Origin: Rhizobium sp. PDO1-076
GTDB lineage: Bacteria; Pseudomonadota; Alphaproteobacteria; Rhizobiales; Rhizobiaceae
Reading direction: 5' to 3'
Assembly: GCF_000247475.1 (NCBI RefSeq)
Contig: NZ_AHZC01000380.1
Location: forward strand, 1-32,439
DNA: 32,439 bases
Position numbers and translations under genes: made by a program. Within the stretch, counting starts at the first letter, position 1. Every line of letters starts with the position of its first letter. The notes beneath the pieces were generated by a model that saw only the letters and a list, made by a program, of their open reading frames with translations, did not search any database and had not been told where the DNA came from. Below are positions 1-10,995 of the stretch, one piece after another.

Positions 1-353
1 ATCTGATCCCGGATCTGACCAACTTCTACGCGCAGCATCGCTCGATCGAACCCTGGCTGAAGACGGTTTCGCCGCCGCCGGCCAAGGAATGGAAGCAGAG
101 CCATGAGGATCGACTGAAGCTCGATGGCCTCTATGAGTGCATCCTGTGCGCGTGCTGCTCGACATCCTGTCCGAGCTACTGGTGGAATGGCGACCGTTAT
201 CTCGGTCCGGCCGTTCTGTTGCAGGCCTATCGCTGGCTGATCGACAGCCGCGACGAGGCGACCGGCGAACGCCTCGACAATCTTGAGGATCCGTTCCGTC
301 TCTATCGCTGCCACACGATCATGAACTGCGCGCAGGCTTGCCCGAAGGGCTGA
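1..353 (+). CDS. sdhB: Succinate dehydrogenase iron-sulfur subunit, C-terminal part, ending early at a frameshift
   Basis: SdhB carries electrons from the flavoprotein subunit to ubiquinone through three Fe-S clusters in the membrane-bound succinate dehydrogenase (TCA cycle, complex II). The gene enters from outside the window; the frame starts at base 3. The 4Fe-4S motif [15 protein letters not shown] and the later [14 protein letters not shown], which holds the remaining 3Fe-4S/4Fe-4S cysteines, are both present. The frame then meets TGA at 351-353, directly after CPKG. Family members continue with [14 protein letters not shown] and a short basic tail. Exactly that tail is readable in the next frame (350-409), so one C appears to be missing from an expected GGCCTG at about 349-351. 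All cluster ligands are kept; only about 19 C-terminal residues are lost. It may be a sequencing error or a real truncation. Identity is certain, the true end is not. Confidence 0.9.
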   Translation, partial: LIPDLTNFYAQHRSIEPWLKTVSPPPAKEWKQSHEDRLKLDGLYECILCACCSTSCPSYWWNGDRYLGPAVLLQAYRWLIDSRDEATGERLDNLEDPFRLYRCHTIMNCAQACPKG

Positions 354-409
354 ACCCTGCCAAGGCGATTGCCGAGATCAAGAAGATGATGGTCGAGCGC
401 CGCGTCTAA
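350..409 (+). pseudogene. sdhB: Out-of-frame remnant of the sdhB C-terminus
   Basis: Read from CTG at 350, this stretch encodes [19 protein letters not shown] and then a TAA stop at 407-409, which is the normal SdhB ending. It is one base out of frame with the upstream sdhB reading frame. If the missing base were restored, sdhB would run to 409. The preserved tail argues that the lesion is recent or a sequencing artefact, since an old pseudogene tail would have drifted. Confidence 0.75.
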
Positions 410-441
410 GCGGTTGCATGGACGGTGAGGCAAATCAACAC

Positions 442-475
442 GGCCGCCCGGTTTCGACTTGGGCGGCCTTATTTT
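442..475 (+). terminator. Rho-independent terminator after sdhB
   Basis: A perfect 8-bp GC stem, GGCCGCCC (442-449) with GGGCGGCC (461-468), encloses an 11-nt loop and is followed by TTATTTT (469-475). It lies 33 bases after the inferred normal stop of sdhB and would end the sdh transcript before the lipoprotein gene. Confidence 0.85.
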
Positions 476-517
476 GTCCGCATATCAACGGCCTATCGTC
501 TAATTGCCATATGGAAC

Positions 518-547
518 TTGATTAACCATATGCGCGTAACATATTTC
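518..547 (+). promoter_or_regulatory. Candidate sigma-70 promoter for the Omp19-like lipoprotein gene
   Basis: TTGATT (518-523) resembles a -35 box. It is separated by 17 bases from ATATTT (541-546), or by 18 from TATTTC (542-547), as a possible -10 box. It lies after the sdhB terminator and about 55 bases before the lipoprotein start. Two copies of CCATATG (507-513 and 526-532, 19 bases apart) overlap the -35 box and spacer. This is an inference from motif match only. Confidence 0.4.
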
Positions 548-601
548 TAACCTAGATATACGGCAGATTGCGGCCGACGTCGCTTGAGCGGGAGTGTGAT
601 G

Positions 602-1135
602 ATGAAATTGAACCACGCGGTTACGGGAGTGGCCCTTGTATTGGCGCTCGCAGGTTGTCAGCGGACTTCCTACAACAGCATGAACGCTGCCAATACCGCT
701 CTGCCGCCGCTGCAGGCTTCACCCGTTCCTTCGGTTCAATCCGGCCAATTGCCGCCTCCAGGTGCTGCCGATCCGTCGCAGTTTCCCTCCGCCCCGGCCA
801 ACACGGCTGCCGTGACGCCCGGTGTCGGTGCGGGCGCGCCTCCGGCCACGGCGCTGGATGTGACGAAGGAGTCGATGGTCGGCAATTGGCGCGTCCAGAA
901 TGGCGGCGCCAGCTGTGACATGTTCCTGACCCTGACCAATCTGGGCAGCGGCTCGCGTGGTGGTACCCGCGGTTGCGCTGGCGAACTGACCGCCATGGGC
1001 TCGTGGGAGGTCTCCGGCCGGCAGGTTCAGCTCAAGGACCGCAACGGCAACACGATCGGCAGTCTCTACAAGACCGCCGATGCGCGCTTCGATGGTACGA
1101 CCAATTCCGGTCAGCCCATCAGCCTCAGCCGCTAA
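602..1135 (+). CDS. Omp19-like outer-membrane lipoprotein, AprI/Inh protease-inhibitor family
   Basis: The protein starts with a short basic stretch and a hydrophobic signal ending in the lipobox LAGC, with the modified Cys at residue 19. It is therefore predicted to be cut by signal peptidase II and lipidated. A Pro/Ala/Ser-rich linker (about residues 30-85) leads to a C-terminal beta-barrel domain with two cysteines and the pattern [12 protein letters not shown] ... [20 protein letters not shown] ... SLYKT..ARFDG..., ending in SLSR. This closely follows Brucella Omp19 and the Inh inhibitor fold. Known family members inhibit proteases; that role here is inference. I chose ATG 602 because GGAG (591-594) is 7 bases upstream; ATG 599 and upstream GTG/TTG codons are possible. 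It stands alone, between a terminator and zapE. Confidence 0.85.
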   Translation: MKLNHAVTGVALVLALAGCQRTSYNSMNAANTALPPLQASPVPSVQSGQLPPPGAADPSQFPSAPANTAAVTPGVGAGAPPATALDVTKESMVGNWRVQNGGASCDMFLTLTNLGSGSRGGTRGCAGELTAMGSWEVSGRQVQLKDRNGNTIGSLYKTADARFDGTTNSGQPISLSR

Positions 1136-1193
1136 TCCTCTCTTATCCCTGCGGCAGCCCGGATGAGGCTGTCGCCCAGGCAGAGCCTTGTTC

Positions 1194-2363
1194 ATGCAGC
1201 CTATTCCTGATTATGCGCTCAGCGTCGTAGAACAGCTGCGGGCGATGACCGAAGCTGGCACGTTGAAGGCCGACGCGGCGCAGATGGGCGTCGCAAGCAG
1301 GCTCGATCGAATTCTCACGGAACTTAAAAGTCGCCGTCCGGCCGCCAAGAAAAGCGCCCTGGGCTGGATCTTTGCACAAAAGCGCAAGCCCGAGCAGCCG
1401 ATCAGGGGGCTGTACGTGCACGGCAGTGTTGGTCGCGGCAAGACCATGCTGATGGATCTGTTTTTCAATCTGGCTCCGGTCGAGAAGAAGCGGCGGGCGC
1501 ATTTTCATGAATTCATGGCTGATGTGCATGGACGTATCCATGCCCACCGGCAAAAGCTGAAAGCCGGCGAGACGAAGCAGGCCGACCCTGTTCCGCCAGT
1601 CGCCGCAGCACTGCGCGAAGAGGCCGAGCTTCTGTGCTTTGATGAATTCACGGTGACCGATATCGCCGATGCGATGATCCTGGCGCGTCTGTTCACCGAA
1701 CTGTTCGCGCGCGGTTGCACGCTGGTCGCGACCTCCAATGTCGAGCCGACCAATCTCTACCGGGACGGTCTCAACCGTGGGCTCTTTCTGCCGTTTGTCG
1801 ATCTTCTGAAGCGCTATGTGGAGGTGGCAACGCTCGATTCTCCGACGGATTACCGGATGGAGAAGATGGAGAGCCTGCCGGTCTATGTGGCGCCAATCTC
1901 GCCTGAGGCACACCGTCAACTCGACCTCGCCTGGCGTCATGTGACGGACGGGGCGCCGGAAGCTACCGTGTCGATCGAGATGAAGGGCAGGCAGGTCGAT
2001 ATCCCGCGCGCCGTCGGCCGGGTGGCCCGTTTCACCTTCGACGACCTGTGCAGCCGGCCGCTCGGCGCATCGGACTATCTCGCCATTGCGCAGCGGTTCG
2101 ACGTGGTCTTCGTCGAAGACGTGCCGTATCTCGGGCCGGAAAAACGCAATGAGACGAAACGGTTCATTATTCTTATCGACGCGCTTTATGATGCAAGCGT
2201 CCGGCTGTTTGTCTCCGCTGCGGCCATGCCGGAGGTTTTGCTTACCGAGAAGAAAGGCACGGAAGGCTTCGAGTTTGATCGTACCATTTCCCGCCTATTT
2301 GAGATGCGCAGTGCGGACTATCTTGAGCTTCATCAGATAAATCGTCACGTTGCTGACATCTGA
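1194..2363 (+). CDS. zapE: Cell division protein ZapE (AFG1-like ATPase)
   Basis: ZapE is a P-loop ATPase that acts at the division ring in bacteria and is related to mitochondrial AFG1/LACE1. Visible motifs are Walker A GSVGRGKT (residues about 77-84), Walker B LLCFDEF (about 146-152), and the family-typical run DIADAMILARLF followed by TSNVEP and NLYRDGLNR. The 389-aa length fits alphaproteobacterial ZapE. ATG 1194 gives a normal N-terminus; an in-frame TTG lies six bases upstream (1188), and no strong ribosome binding site decides between them. The gene lies 58 bases after the lipoprotein gene and may be cotranscribed with it. zapE beside sdh/mdh genes is common in rhizobia. Confidence 0.93.
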   Translation: MQPIPDYALSVVEQLRAMTEAGTLKADAAQMGVASRLDRILTELKSRRPAAKKSALGWIFAQKRKPEQPIRGLYVHGSVGRGKTMLMDLFFNLAPVEKKRRAHFHEFMADVHGRIHAHRQKLKAGETKQADPVPPVAAALREEAELLCFDEFTVTDIADAMILARLFTELFARGCTLVATSNVEPTNLYRDGLNRGLFLPFVDLLKRYVEVATLDSPTDYRMEKMESLPVYVAPISPEAHRQLDLAWRHVTDGAPEATVSIEMKGRQVDIPRAVGRVARFTFDDLCSRPLGASDYLAIAQRFDVVFVEDVPYLGPEKRNETKRFIILIDALYDASVRLFVSAAAMPEVLLTEKKGTEGFEFDRTISRLFEMRSADYLELHQINRHVADI

Positions 2364-2369
2364 TTGTCG

Positions 2370-2397
2370 CAATTTCTTACGTTTACGTAAGAAATTG
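2370..2397. promoter_or_regulatory. Perfect palindrome upstream of mdh (operator candidate)
   Basis: CAATTTCTTACG (2370-2381), TTTA (2382-2385) and CGTAAGAAATTG (2386-2397) form a perfect 12-bp-arm inverted repeat starting 7 bases after the zapE stop. It is AT-rich and no T-run follows, so it is a poor intrinsic terminator. The core TTACGTTTACGTAA looks like a dimeric repressor site. It lies 138 bases before the mdh start, upstream of plausible promoter elements, so it could control the mdh-suc operon. The regulator is unknown. Confidence 0.55.
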
Positions 2398-2410
2398 ATG
2401 ATCTAACCGA

Positions 2411-3497
<1,087 letters not shown>

Positions 3498-3528
3498 TTG
3501 CCATTCCGCCCAAGACAGGGACACGACA

Positions 3529-4722
<1,194 letters not shown>

Positions 4723-4739
4723 TCTGAGGAACCTGATAC

Positions 4740-5642
4740 ATGTCTATTCTCGTTAATAAAGACACCAAGATCCTCGTTCAGGGCCTGACCGGCAAGACCG
4801 GTTCGTTCCACACTGAACAGGCGCTCGCTTATTATGGCACCAAGATGGTCGGTGGTATCCACCCGAAGAAGGGTGGCGAAACCTGGACCGGTTCGAAGGG
4901 CGAAAGCCTGCCGATCTTCGCGACCGTTGCCGAAGCCAAGGAACGGACCGGCGCCGACGCCTCGGTCATCTACGTTCCACCGGCAGGGGCTGCCGACGCG
5001 ATCATCGAGGCGATCGACGCCGAGATCCCGTTCATCACCTGCATCACCGAAGGCATCCCGGTCATGGACATGGTTCGCGTCAAGGCTCGCCTCGACCGAT
5101 CCAAGTCGCGCCTGCTCGGCCCGAACTGCCCAGGCGTTCTGACGCCGGAAGAATGCAAGATCGGCATCATGCCGGGCTCGATCTTCCGCAAGGGTTCGGT
5201 CGGTATCGTTTCGCGCTCCGGCACGCTGACCTACGAAGCTGTTTTCCAGACATCCAACGAAGGCCTCGGCCAGACGACGGCTGTCGGCATCGGCGGCGAC
5301 CCGGTCAAGGGCACCGAGTTCATCGACATGCTGGAAATGTTCCTCGCCGACGAAGCCACCCAGTCGATCATCATGATCGGCGAAATCGGCGGCTCGGCTG
5401 AAGAAGATGCGGCGCAGTTCCTCATCGACGAAGCCAAGAAGGGCCGCAAGAAGCCGATGGCAGGCTTCATCGCCGGTCGTACGGCGCCGAAGGGCCGCAC
5501 GATGGGTCATGCGGGTGCTGTCGTTTCCGGCGGCAAGGGCGACGCAGAATCGAAGATCGAAGCCATGGAAGCGGCCGGCATCAAGGTTTCGCCTTCCCCG
5601 GCACGCCTCGGCAAGACGCTGGTCGAAGTCCTCAAGGGCTGA
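4740..5642 (+). CDS. sucD: Succinyl-CoA ligase (ADP-forming), alpha subunit
   Basis: SucD binds CoA and carries the phosphohistidine intermediate. The CoA-binding loop QGLTGKTG lies at residues 14-21. The NCPG and [12 protein letters not shown] motifs follow, and the active-site histidine is H257 in TMGHAGA. The length of 300 aa is standard. ATG 4740 is preceded by a GAGGA ribosome binding site between the sucC stop and the start. After sucD comes a 160-base gap with a hairpin and a repeat before sucA, the widest spacing inside the cluster. Confidence 0.97.
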   Translation: MSILVNKDTKILVQGLTGKTGSFHTEQALAYYGTKMVGGIHPKKGGETWTGSKGESLPIFATVAEAKERTGADASVIYVPPAGAADAIIEAIDAEIPFITCITEGIPVMDMVRVKARLDRSKSRLLGPNCPGVLTPEECKIGIMPGSIFRKGSVGIVSRSGTLTYEAVFQTSNEGLGQTTAVGIGGDPVKGTEFIDMLEMFLADEATQSIIMIGEIGGSAEEDAAQFLIDEAKKGRKKPMAGFIAGRTAPKGRTMGHAGAVVSGGKGDAESKIEAMEAAGIKVSPSPARLGKTLVEVLKG

Positions 5643-5660
5643 CCCTATATAAAGCAAGTG

Positions 5661-5697
5661 CCAGGCAAGGGGATCGGTTCATCATCTCGTTGCCTGG
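5661..5697 (+). other. Stem-loop between sucD and sucA
   Basis: CCAGGCAA (5661-5668) pairs perfectly with TTGCCTGG (5690-5697) around a 21-base loop; TTT and then CGGCATTT follow. This could be a weak or partial terminator, or an RNA-processing site, separating sucCD from sucAB expression. The T-run is short and the loop is large, so full termination is doubtful. Confidence 0.4.
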
Positions 5698-5766
5698 TTT
5701 CGGCATTTAAATTGAAGGCCCCGCTCGGACGCGGGACAGCGGCAGACCGGATCCGGTCATCATCTC
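5671..5766 (+). repeat. Pair of 18-base direct repeats between sucD and sucA
   Basis: GGATCGGTTCATCATCTC (5671-5688) and GGATCCGGTCATCATCTC (5749-5766) match at 16 of 18 positions, with starts 78 bases apart. The first copy lies inside the hairpin loop and the second is 36 bases before the sucA start. They may be regulatory half-sites or the trace of a local duplication. Confidence 0.45.
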
Positions 5767-5802
5767 AATTCGGGAGGCGAGCCAGGGCGCTCGCGAAACA
5801 CC

Positions 5803-8787
5803 ATGAGTAGGCAAGAAGCCAACGAGCAGTTCCTGATCACGTCCTTCCTCGACGGATCGAACGCAGCCTATATCGAACAGCTTTACGCGCGCTATCAGGA
5901 AGATCCTTCGTCGCTATCGGGCGAATGGCAGTCTTTCTTCAAGGCGCTTGCAGACAACCCGGCCGATGTGAAAAAAGCCGCATCCGGCGCGTCGTGGCAG
6001 CGGAAAAACTGGCCGATCGTGGCCAATGGCGAGCTTGTCTCGGCGCTCGACGGCAATTGGGGCACGATCGAGAAGGTCGTCGAGACCAAGGTGAAGGCCA
6101 AGGCCGAAGCCGCCGGCCAGCCGATCTCGGAAACACAGGTTCTCCAGGCGACCCGCGACAGCGTGCGCGCCATCATGATGATCCGCGCCTATCGCATGCG
6201 CGGTCACCTGCATGCCAATCTCGATCCGCTCGGGCTTGCCGCACCGGTTGACGACTATAATGAGCTGTCGCCAGCTGCCTACGGCTTCACCGAGGCCGAT
6301 TACAGCCGCAAGATCTTCATCGACAACGTGCTGGGTCTCGAATACGCGACCATTCCGCAGATGCTCGATATCCTAAAGCGCACCTATTGTTCGACGCTCG
6401 GCGTCGAATTCATGCATATCTCCGATCCGGAAGAAAAGGCGTGGATCCAGGAACGCATCGAAGGTCCGGGCAAGGGTGTGGAATTCACCCCGATCGGCAA
6501 GAAGGCGATCCTGCAGAAGCTGATCGAGGCGGAAGGCTTCGAGCAGTTCATCGACGTCAAGTACAAGGGCACCAAGCGCTTCGGTCTCGATGGCGGTGAA
6601 TCGCTGATCCCGGCGCTGGAGCAGATCATCAAGCGTGGCGGCCAGGAAGGTCTTGAGGAAGTCGTGCTCGGCATGGCCCATCGTGGCCGCCTGAACGTTC
6701 TGACCAACGTCATGGCAAAGCCGCATCGCGCCGTGTTCCACGAGTTCAAGGGCGGTTCGTTCAAGCCGGATGAAGTCGAAGGTTCCGGCGACGTGAAGTA
6801 TCACCTCGGGGCCTCGTCCGACCGTGAGTTCGACGGCAACAAGGTTCACCTGTCGCTGACGGCCAACCCGTCGCATCTGGAAATCGTCAACCCTGTGGTC
6901 ATGGGCAAGGCCCGCGCCAAGCAGGACCAGCTCGCCAAGACCTGGGACGGGGACGTCATTCCGCTCAAGGAACGCTCGAAGGTCCTGCCGCTGCTGTTGC
7001 ATGGTGATGCGGCTTTCGCCGGCCAGGGCGTGGTTGCCGAAATCCTCGGCCTGTCCGGCCTGCGCGGTCACCGCGTTGCCGGCACGATGCATGTCATCAT
7101 CAACAACCAGATCGGCTTCACCACCAACCCGGCCTTCTCGCGTTCGTCGCCTTATCCGTCGGACGTCGCGAAGATGATCGAGGCGCCGATCTTCCACGTC
7201 AACGGCGACGATCCTGAGGCAGTCACCTATGCTGCCAAGATCGCCACCGAATACCGGATGAAGTTCCACAAGCCTGTCGTCATCGACATGTTCTGCTATC
7301 GCCGCTTCGGCCATAACGAAGGCGACGAGCCTGCGTTCACGCAGCCGAAGATGTACAAGGTCATTCGCGGTCACAAGACGGTCGCGCAGATCTATGCCGA
7401 GCGCCTGATCGCCGAAGGCCTGATGACCGATGGCGAATTCGAGAAGATGAAGGCCGACTGGCGCGCCAATCTCGAGACGGAGTTCGAGGCAGGGCAGAGC
7501 TACAAGCCGAACAAGGCCGACTGGCTGGACGGCCAGTGGTCGGGTCTGCGCTCGGCTGACAATGCCGACGAACAGCGTCGAGGCAAGACTGCGGTACCGA
7601 TGAAATCGCTCAAGGATATCGGCCGCAAGCTGTCGGCCATTCCGGAAGGCTTTAAGGCGCATCGCACGATCCAGCGCTTCATGGACAACCGTTCGCAGAT
7701 GATCGAGACGGGCGAAGGTATCGACTGGGCGATGGCCGAGGCGCTTGCCTTCGGGTCACTGGTCGTCGATGGCCACAAGATCCGCCTGTCCGGCCAGGAT
7801 TGCGAACGCGGCACGTTCAGCCAGCGCCACTCGGTTCTCTACGATCAGGAAACCGAAGATCGCTACATTCCGCTGGCCAACCTTGCGCCGAACCAGGCCA
7901 AGTATGAAGTGATCAACTCGATGCTGTCCGAAGAGGCCGTACTCGGCTTCGAATACGGCTATTCGCTGGCCCGTCCGAATGCGCTGACGCTCTGGGAAGC
8001 CCAGTTCGGCGACTTCGCCAATGGTGCACAGGTCGTGTTCGACCAGTTCATCTCGTCTGGCGAACGCAAGTGGCTGCGTATGTCCGGTCTCGTCTGCCTT
8101 CTGCCGCATGGCTACGAAGGTCAGGGTCCGGAACATTCGTCGGCCCGCCTCGAACGCTGGCTGCAGATGTGCGCCGAAGACAATATGCAGGTTGCCTATT
8201 GCACGACGCCGGCCAACTACTTCCATATCCTGCGCCGTCAGATGAAGCGTGACTTCCGCAAGCCGCTGATCCTGATGACTCCGAAGTCACTGCTGCGCCA
8301 CAAGCGGGCTACATCAAGCCTTGCCGAAATGGCGGGTGAATCGTCCTTCCACCGCCTGCTGTGGGATGACGCCGAAGTGATCAAGGACGGCCCGATCAAG
8401 CTGCAGAAGGATGCCAAGATCCGTCGCGTCGTGATGTGCTCGGGCAAGGTCTACTACGACCTGCTCGAAGAGCGCGAAAAGCGCGGTATCGATGACATCT
8501 ACCTGCTGCGTATCGAACAGCTCTATCCGTTCCCGGCCAAGGCCCTGATCAACGAGCTGTCGCGCTTCCGCAATGCCGAGATGGTCTGGTGCCAGGAAGA
8601 GCCGAAGAACATGGGCGCTTGGTCGTTCATTGATCCTTACCTCGAATGGGTTCTCGCCCATATCGACGCCAAGTATCAGCGCGTTCGCTACACCGGTCGC
8701 CCGGCTGCAGCCTCGCCGGCAACAGGCCTGATGTCGAAGCATCTCGCCCAGCTCGAAGCCTTCCTGGAGGACGCACTGGGCGGTTGA
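5803..8787 (+). CDS. sucA: 2-oxoglutarate dehydrogenase E1 component
   Basis: SucA is the thiamine-diphosphate enzyme that decarboxylates 2-oxoglutarate and passes the succinyl group to the lipoyl arm of SucB. The 994-aa protein has the N-terminal E2/E3-contact segment ([15 protein letters not shown]...W). The E1 core has MAHRGRLN (about residue 290), GDAAFAGQG (about 401-409), NNQIGFTT and [10 protein letters not shown] (about 500-509). The transketolase-like domain has EYGYSL (about 717) and [14 protein letters not shown], and the C-terminus has [11 protein letters not shown]. Length matches rhizobial SucA. ATG 5803 lacks a strong nearby ribosome binding site; AGGG and GGGAGG lie further upstream than usual. 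sucB follows after 58 bases. Confidence 0.97.
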   Translation: MSRQEANEQFLITSFLDGSNAAYIEQLYARYQEDPSSLSGEWQSFFKALADNPADVKKAASGASWQRKNWPIVANGELVSALDGNWGTIEKVVETKVKAKAEAAGQPISETQVLQATRDSVRAIMMIRAYRMRGHLHANLDPLGLAAPVDDYNELSPAAYGFTEADYSRKIFIDNVLGLEYATIPQMLDILKRTYCSTLGVEFMHISDPEEKAWIQERIEGPGKGVEFTPIGKKAILQKLIEAEGFEQFIDVKYKGTKRFGLDGGESLIPALEQIIKRGGQEGLEEVVLGMAHRGRLNVLTNVMAKPHRAVFHEFKGGSFKPDEVEGSGDVKYHLGASSDREFDGNKVHLSLTANPSHLEIVNPVVMGKARAKQDQLAKTWDGDVIPLKERSKVLPLLLHGDAAFAGQGVVAEILGLSGLRGHRVAGTMHVIINNQIGFTTNPAFSRSSPYPSDVAKMIEAPIFHVNGDDPEAVTYAAKIATEYRMKFHKPVVIDMFCYRRFGHNEGDEPAFTQPKMYKVIRGHKTVAQIYAERLIAEGLMTDGEFEKMKADWRANLETEFEAGQSYKPNKADWLDGQWSGLRSADNADEQRRGKTAVPMKSLKDIGRKLSAIPEGFKAHRTIQRFMDNRSQMIETGEGIDWAMAEALAFGSLVVDGHKIRLSGQDCERGTFSQRHSVLYDQETEDRYIPLANLAPNQAKYEVINSMLSEEAVLGFEYGYSLARPNALTLWEAQFGDFANGAQVVFDQFISSGERKWLRMSGLVCLLPHGYEGQGPEHSSARLERWLQMCAEDNMQVAYCTTPANYFHILRRQMKRDFRKPLILMTPKSLLRHKRATSSLAEMAGESSFHRLLWDDAEVIKDGPIKLQKDAKIRRVVMCSGKVYYDLLEEREKRGIDDIYLLRIEQLYPFPAKALINELSRFRNAEMVWCQEEPKNMGAWSFIDPYLEWVLAHIDAKYQRVRYTGRPAAASPATGLMSKHLAQLEAFLEDALGG

Positions 8788-8845
8788 TCCGCCCAGTCAC
8801 CCTCTCCATCGACCGAAACGTTCTCTGATTAACGGAATTGAGATC

Positions 8846-10057
8846 ATGGCCACTGAAATCCGCGTACCCACCCTTGGTGAATCTGTCAGCGAAGCCACCA
8901 TCGGCACCTGGTTCAAGAAGGTCGGCGATGTCGTCAAGGCTGACGAACCGCTCGTCGAACTGGAAACCGACAAGGTCACGGTCGAAGTGCCGTCGCCGGT
9001 TTCGGGCGTCCTGACCGAAATCGTCGCCCAAAATGGCGAAACCGTCGGCCTCGGCGCTTTGCTCGGCCAGATCAGCGAAGGCGCTGCCGGCAGCGTATCT
9101 GCTGCACCGGCCCCGGCCCCGGCTGCGGCACCTGCTGCCGCGGCACAGGCTCCGGCCGCCGCCGCAATGCCAGCTGCGCCAGCAGCGGCCAAGGTTGCCG
9201 CCGACAACAATATCTCGACGGCTGATGTCGATGGATCTGGCAAGCGTGGCCAGGTGCTGAAAGGCGACGTGCTGGCTGCCATCGCCAAGGGATCTTCCGC
9301 CCCGGCAGCGGTTGCCGCACCGGCTGCTCCTCGTCCCGCATCGGGCGCCAACGACGTCGTGCGCGAAGAGCGCGTGAAGATGACGCGCCTGCGCCAGACG
9401 ATCGCCAAGCGCCTGAAGGATGCCCAGAACACGGCAGCCATGCTGACCACCTATAACGAGGTGGACATGTCGGCCGTGATGAGCCTGCGCACCAAATACA
9501 AGGACATCTTCGAGAAGAAGCATGGCGTGAAGCTCGGCTTCATGGGCTTCTTCACCAAGGCGATCACGCATGCGCTGAAGGAACTGCCGGCCGTTAACGC
9601 CGAGATCGACGGTACCGACATCATCTACAAGAACTACTGCCATGTCGGCATGGCCGTCGGCACCGACAAGGGCCTGGTCGTTCCGGTGATCCGCGATGCC
9701 GACCAGATGACGGTCGCCGAAATCGAGAAGGAACTGGGACGCCTTGCCAAGGCTGCCCGTGACGGCTCACTGTCGATGGCCGACATGCAGGGCGGTACCT
9801 TCACGATCACCAATGGCGGTGTCTATGGTTCGCTGATGTCTTCGCCGATCCTGAACGCGCCGCAGTCGGGCATTCTCGGCATGCACAAGATCCAGGATCG
9901 CCCGGTTGCCATCGGCGGTCAGGTCGTCATCCGTCCGATGATGTATCTGGCTTTGTCCTATGACCATCGCATCGTCGACGGCAAGGAAGCCGTGACCTTC
10001 CTGGTTCGCGTCAAGGAAAGCCTGGAAGATCCGGAACGTCTGGTTCTCGATCTCTAA
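8846..10057 (+). CDS. sucB: Dihydrolipoyllysine succinyltransferase, 2-oxoglutarate dehydrogenase E2
   Basis: SucB is the structural core of the complex and moves the succinyl group to CoA. The lipoyl domain carries the lipoylated K43 in [12 protein letters not shown]. An Ala/Pro-rich linker (about residues 80-115) leads to the peripheral-subunit-binding domain ([22 protein letters not shown]). A second Ala/Pro linker and the catalytic domain follow, with the HxxxDG motif (H374, D378). One lipoyl domain and 403 residues are normal. The stop codon overlaps the AAGGAG ribosome binding site of the next gene, which points to cotranscription of the following small genes. Confidence 0.97.
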   Translation: MATEIRVPTLGESVSEATIGTWFKKVGDVVKADEPLVELETDKVTVEVPSPVSGVLTEIVAQNGETVGLGALLGQISEGAAGSVSAAPAPAPAAAPAAAAQAPAAAAMPAAPAAAKVAADNNISTADVDGSGKRGQVLKGDVLAAIAKGSSAPAAVAAPAAPRPASGANDVVREERVKMTRLRQTIAKRLKDAQNTAAMLTTYNEVDMSAVMSLRTKYKDIFEKKHGVKLGFMGFFTKAITHALKELPAVNAEIDGTDIIYKNYCHVGMAVGTDKGLVVPVIRDADQMTVAEIEKELGRLAKAARDGSLSMADMQGGTFTITNGGVYGSLMSSPILNAPQSGILGMHKIQDRPVAIGGQVVIRPMMYLALSYDHRIVDGKEAVTFLVRVKESLEDPERLVLDL

Positions 10058-10069
10058 GGAGCAGCCGTG

Positions 10070-10483
10070 ATGGATCCGCTTGCCGTGTCGGCGTCTCCGC
10101 TCCTGCCGTTGATTGGCGGGAGCGTGGTCCTCCTGGTTGTGCATGTGCTCATGCAGTCCATGATTGCCACGACGGAACTTGGCTCGGCCTGGAACGCGGG
10201 TCCACGCGACGAAGAGAAAAGGCCGGCGGGCAAATTCGCCGGCCGGGCGGAACGGGCTTCTGCCAATTTTCGCGAGACCTATCCCGGCTTTCTGGCTCTT
10301 GCGTTCGGCCTGCTGCTTGCCGGCAAGGCTGCGGGAATCGGGCTTGCCGGCGCTGTCATCTGGATGGTCTGCCGGATTGTCTATATCCCGCTTTATCTGG
10401 GCGGTATTCCCTATGTGCGTTCTCTGGTCTGGTTGGGTTCAATGGCGGGCATGGGACTTATGTTCTTCGCCCTGATGTTCTAG
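10070..10483 (+). CDS. MAPEG-family small membrane protein
   Basis: This 137-aa protein has about four hydrophobic segments: near residues 8-30, around the PGFLALAFGLLLAGKAAG stretch, GAVIWMVCRIVYIPLYLGG, and the last 25 residues. The pattern of a conserved RAxANFRETYPGF, then R.VYIPLYL and a terminal helix, is that of bacterial MAPEG proteins. The eukaryotic family includes glutathione-linked membrane enzymes; the function in rhizobia is not established. AAGGAG (10056-10061) overlaps the sucB stop and serves either ATG 10070 (8-base spacing) or GTG 10067 (5). The position 12 bases after sucB and 11 before the next gene indicates the suc-lpd operon. Confidence 0.8.
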   Translation: MDPLAVSASPLLPLIGGSVVLLVVHVLMQSMIATTELGSAWNAGPRDEEKRPAGKFAGRAERASANFRETYPGFLALAFGLLLAGKAAGIGLAGAVIWMVCRIVYIPLYLGGIPYVRSLVWLGSMAGMGLMFFALMF

Positions 10484-10494
10484 GACGATAGGCG

Positions 10495-10995
10495 ATGTTC
10501 GGCTCACGCGCGCTTTCCGGCTCAGCCATCCTGACCCTTCTGGCTCAGCCACTGATGGCGGCCGACTGCCCGATCGAACGGGCGATCTATGCGGAAGTTG
10601 AAACCAAGTCCGAACTGCACTTCCGGGCGGCAAGTGGTGACAATACACCTGTCAGCCATGGTTTTTCCCTGATCGCCAAGAGCGCGGCCAATCCTCTGGA
10701 TGGCCATGTGATCTACGATCCAGACATCGAGCGGCCTGTCGCCATGATCATGAACAATTGCCCTGAAGGCGACGTGACGGGCGCTGATCTTGCGGCCTGC
10801 ACCGTCTGGAAAGGCATCATCTACAGCGCCGACAAGACCACTGGCCACATCGACTTGTTGCCGCCGGAAGGAAGTGGCGCGCCCGATAGCCTGCTGCTTC
10901 CGGGTTTCGGTCCCGCCTATGCGCAGTCCTCGTTCGGCAAGTCGCTGGAAACGGCACCCTGGGATGTGTTCGAATTCAAGGGCTGCGCCTCATGA
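10495..10995 (+). CDS. Secreted four-cysteine protein of unknown function
   Basis: I do not recognise a named family. The 166-aa product begins with a hydrophobic signal (residues about 9-22) with a likely cleavage after PLMA, so it should be exported. The mature part has four cysteines (C25, C89, C102, C164), which would allow two disulfide bonds in the periplasm, and no transmembrane segment. It sits between the MAPEG gene and an SDR gene and overlaps the SDR start by 4 bases (ATGA), so it is translationally coupled. Regular codon use and tight spacing support a real gene. Confidence 0.75.
   Translation: MFGSRALSGSAILTLLAQPLMAADCPIERAIYAEVETKSELHFRAASGDNTPVSHGFSLIAKSAANPLDGHVIYDPDIERPVAMIMNNCPEGDVTGADLAACTVWKGIIYSADKTTGHIDLLPPEGSGAPDSLLLPGFGPAYAQSSFGKSLETAPWDVFEFKGCAS

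Noticed and set aside
5644..5653. CTATATAAAG as a promoter -10 for sucA
   Set aside because: No suitable -35 element is placed upstream, since that would lie within the end of sucD without a TTGAC-like match; kept as unproven.
6373..7662. 429-codon minus-strand frame inside sucA
   Set aside because: It is an antisense shadow of sucA, with no motifs and no independent start signals.
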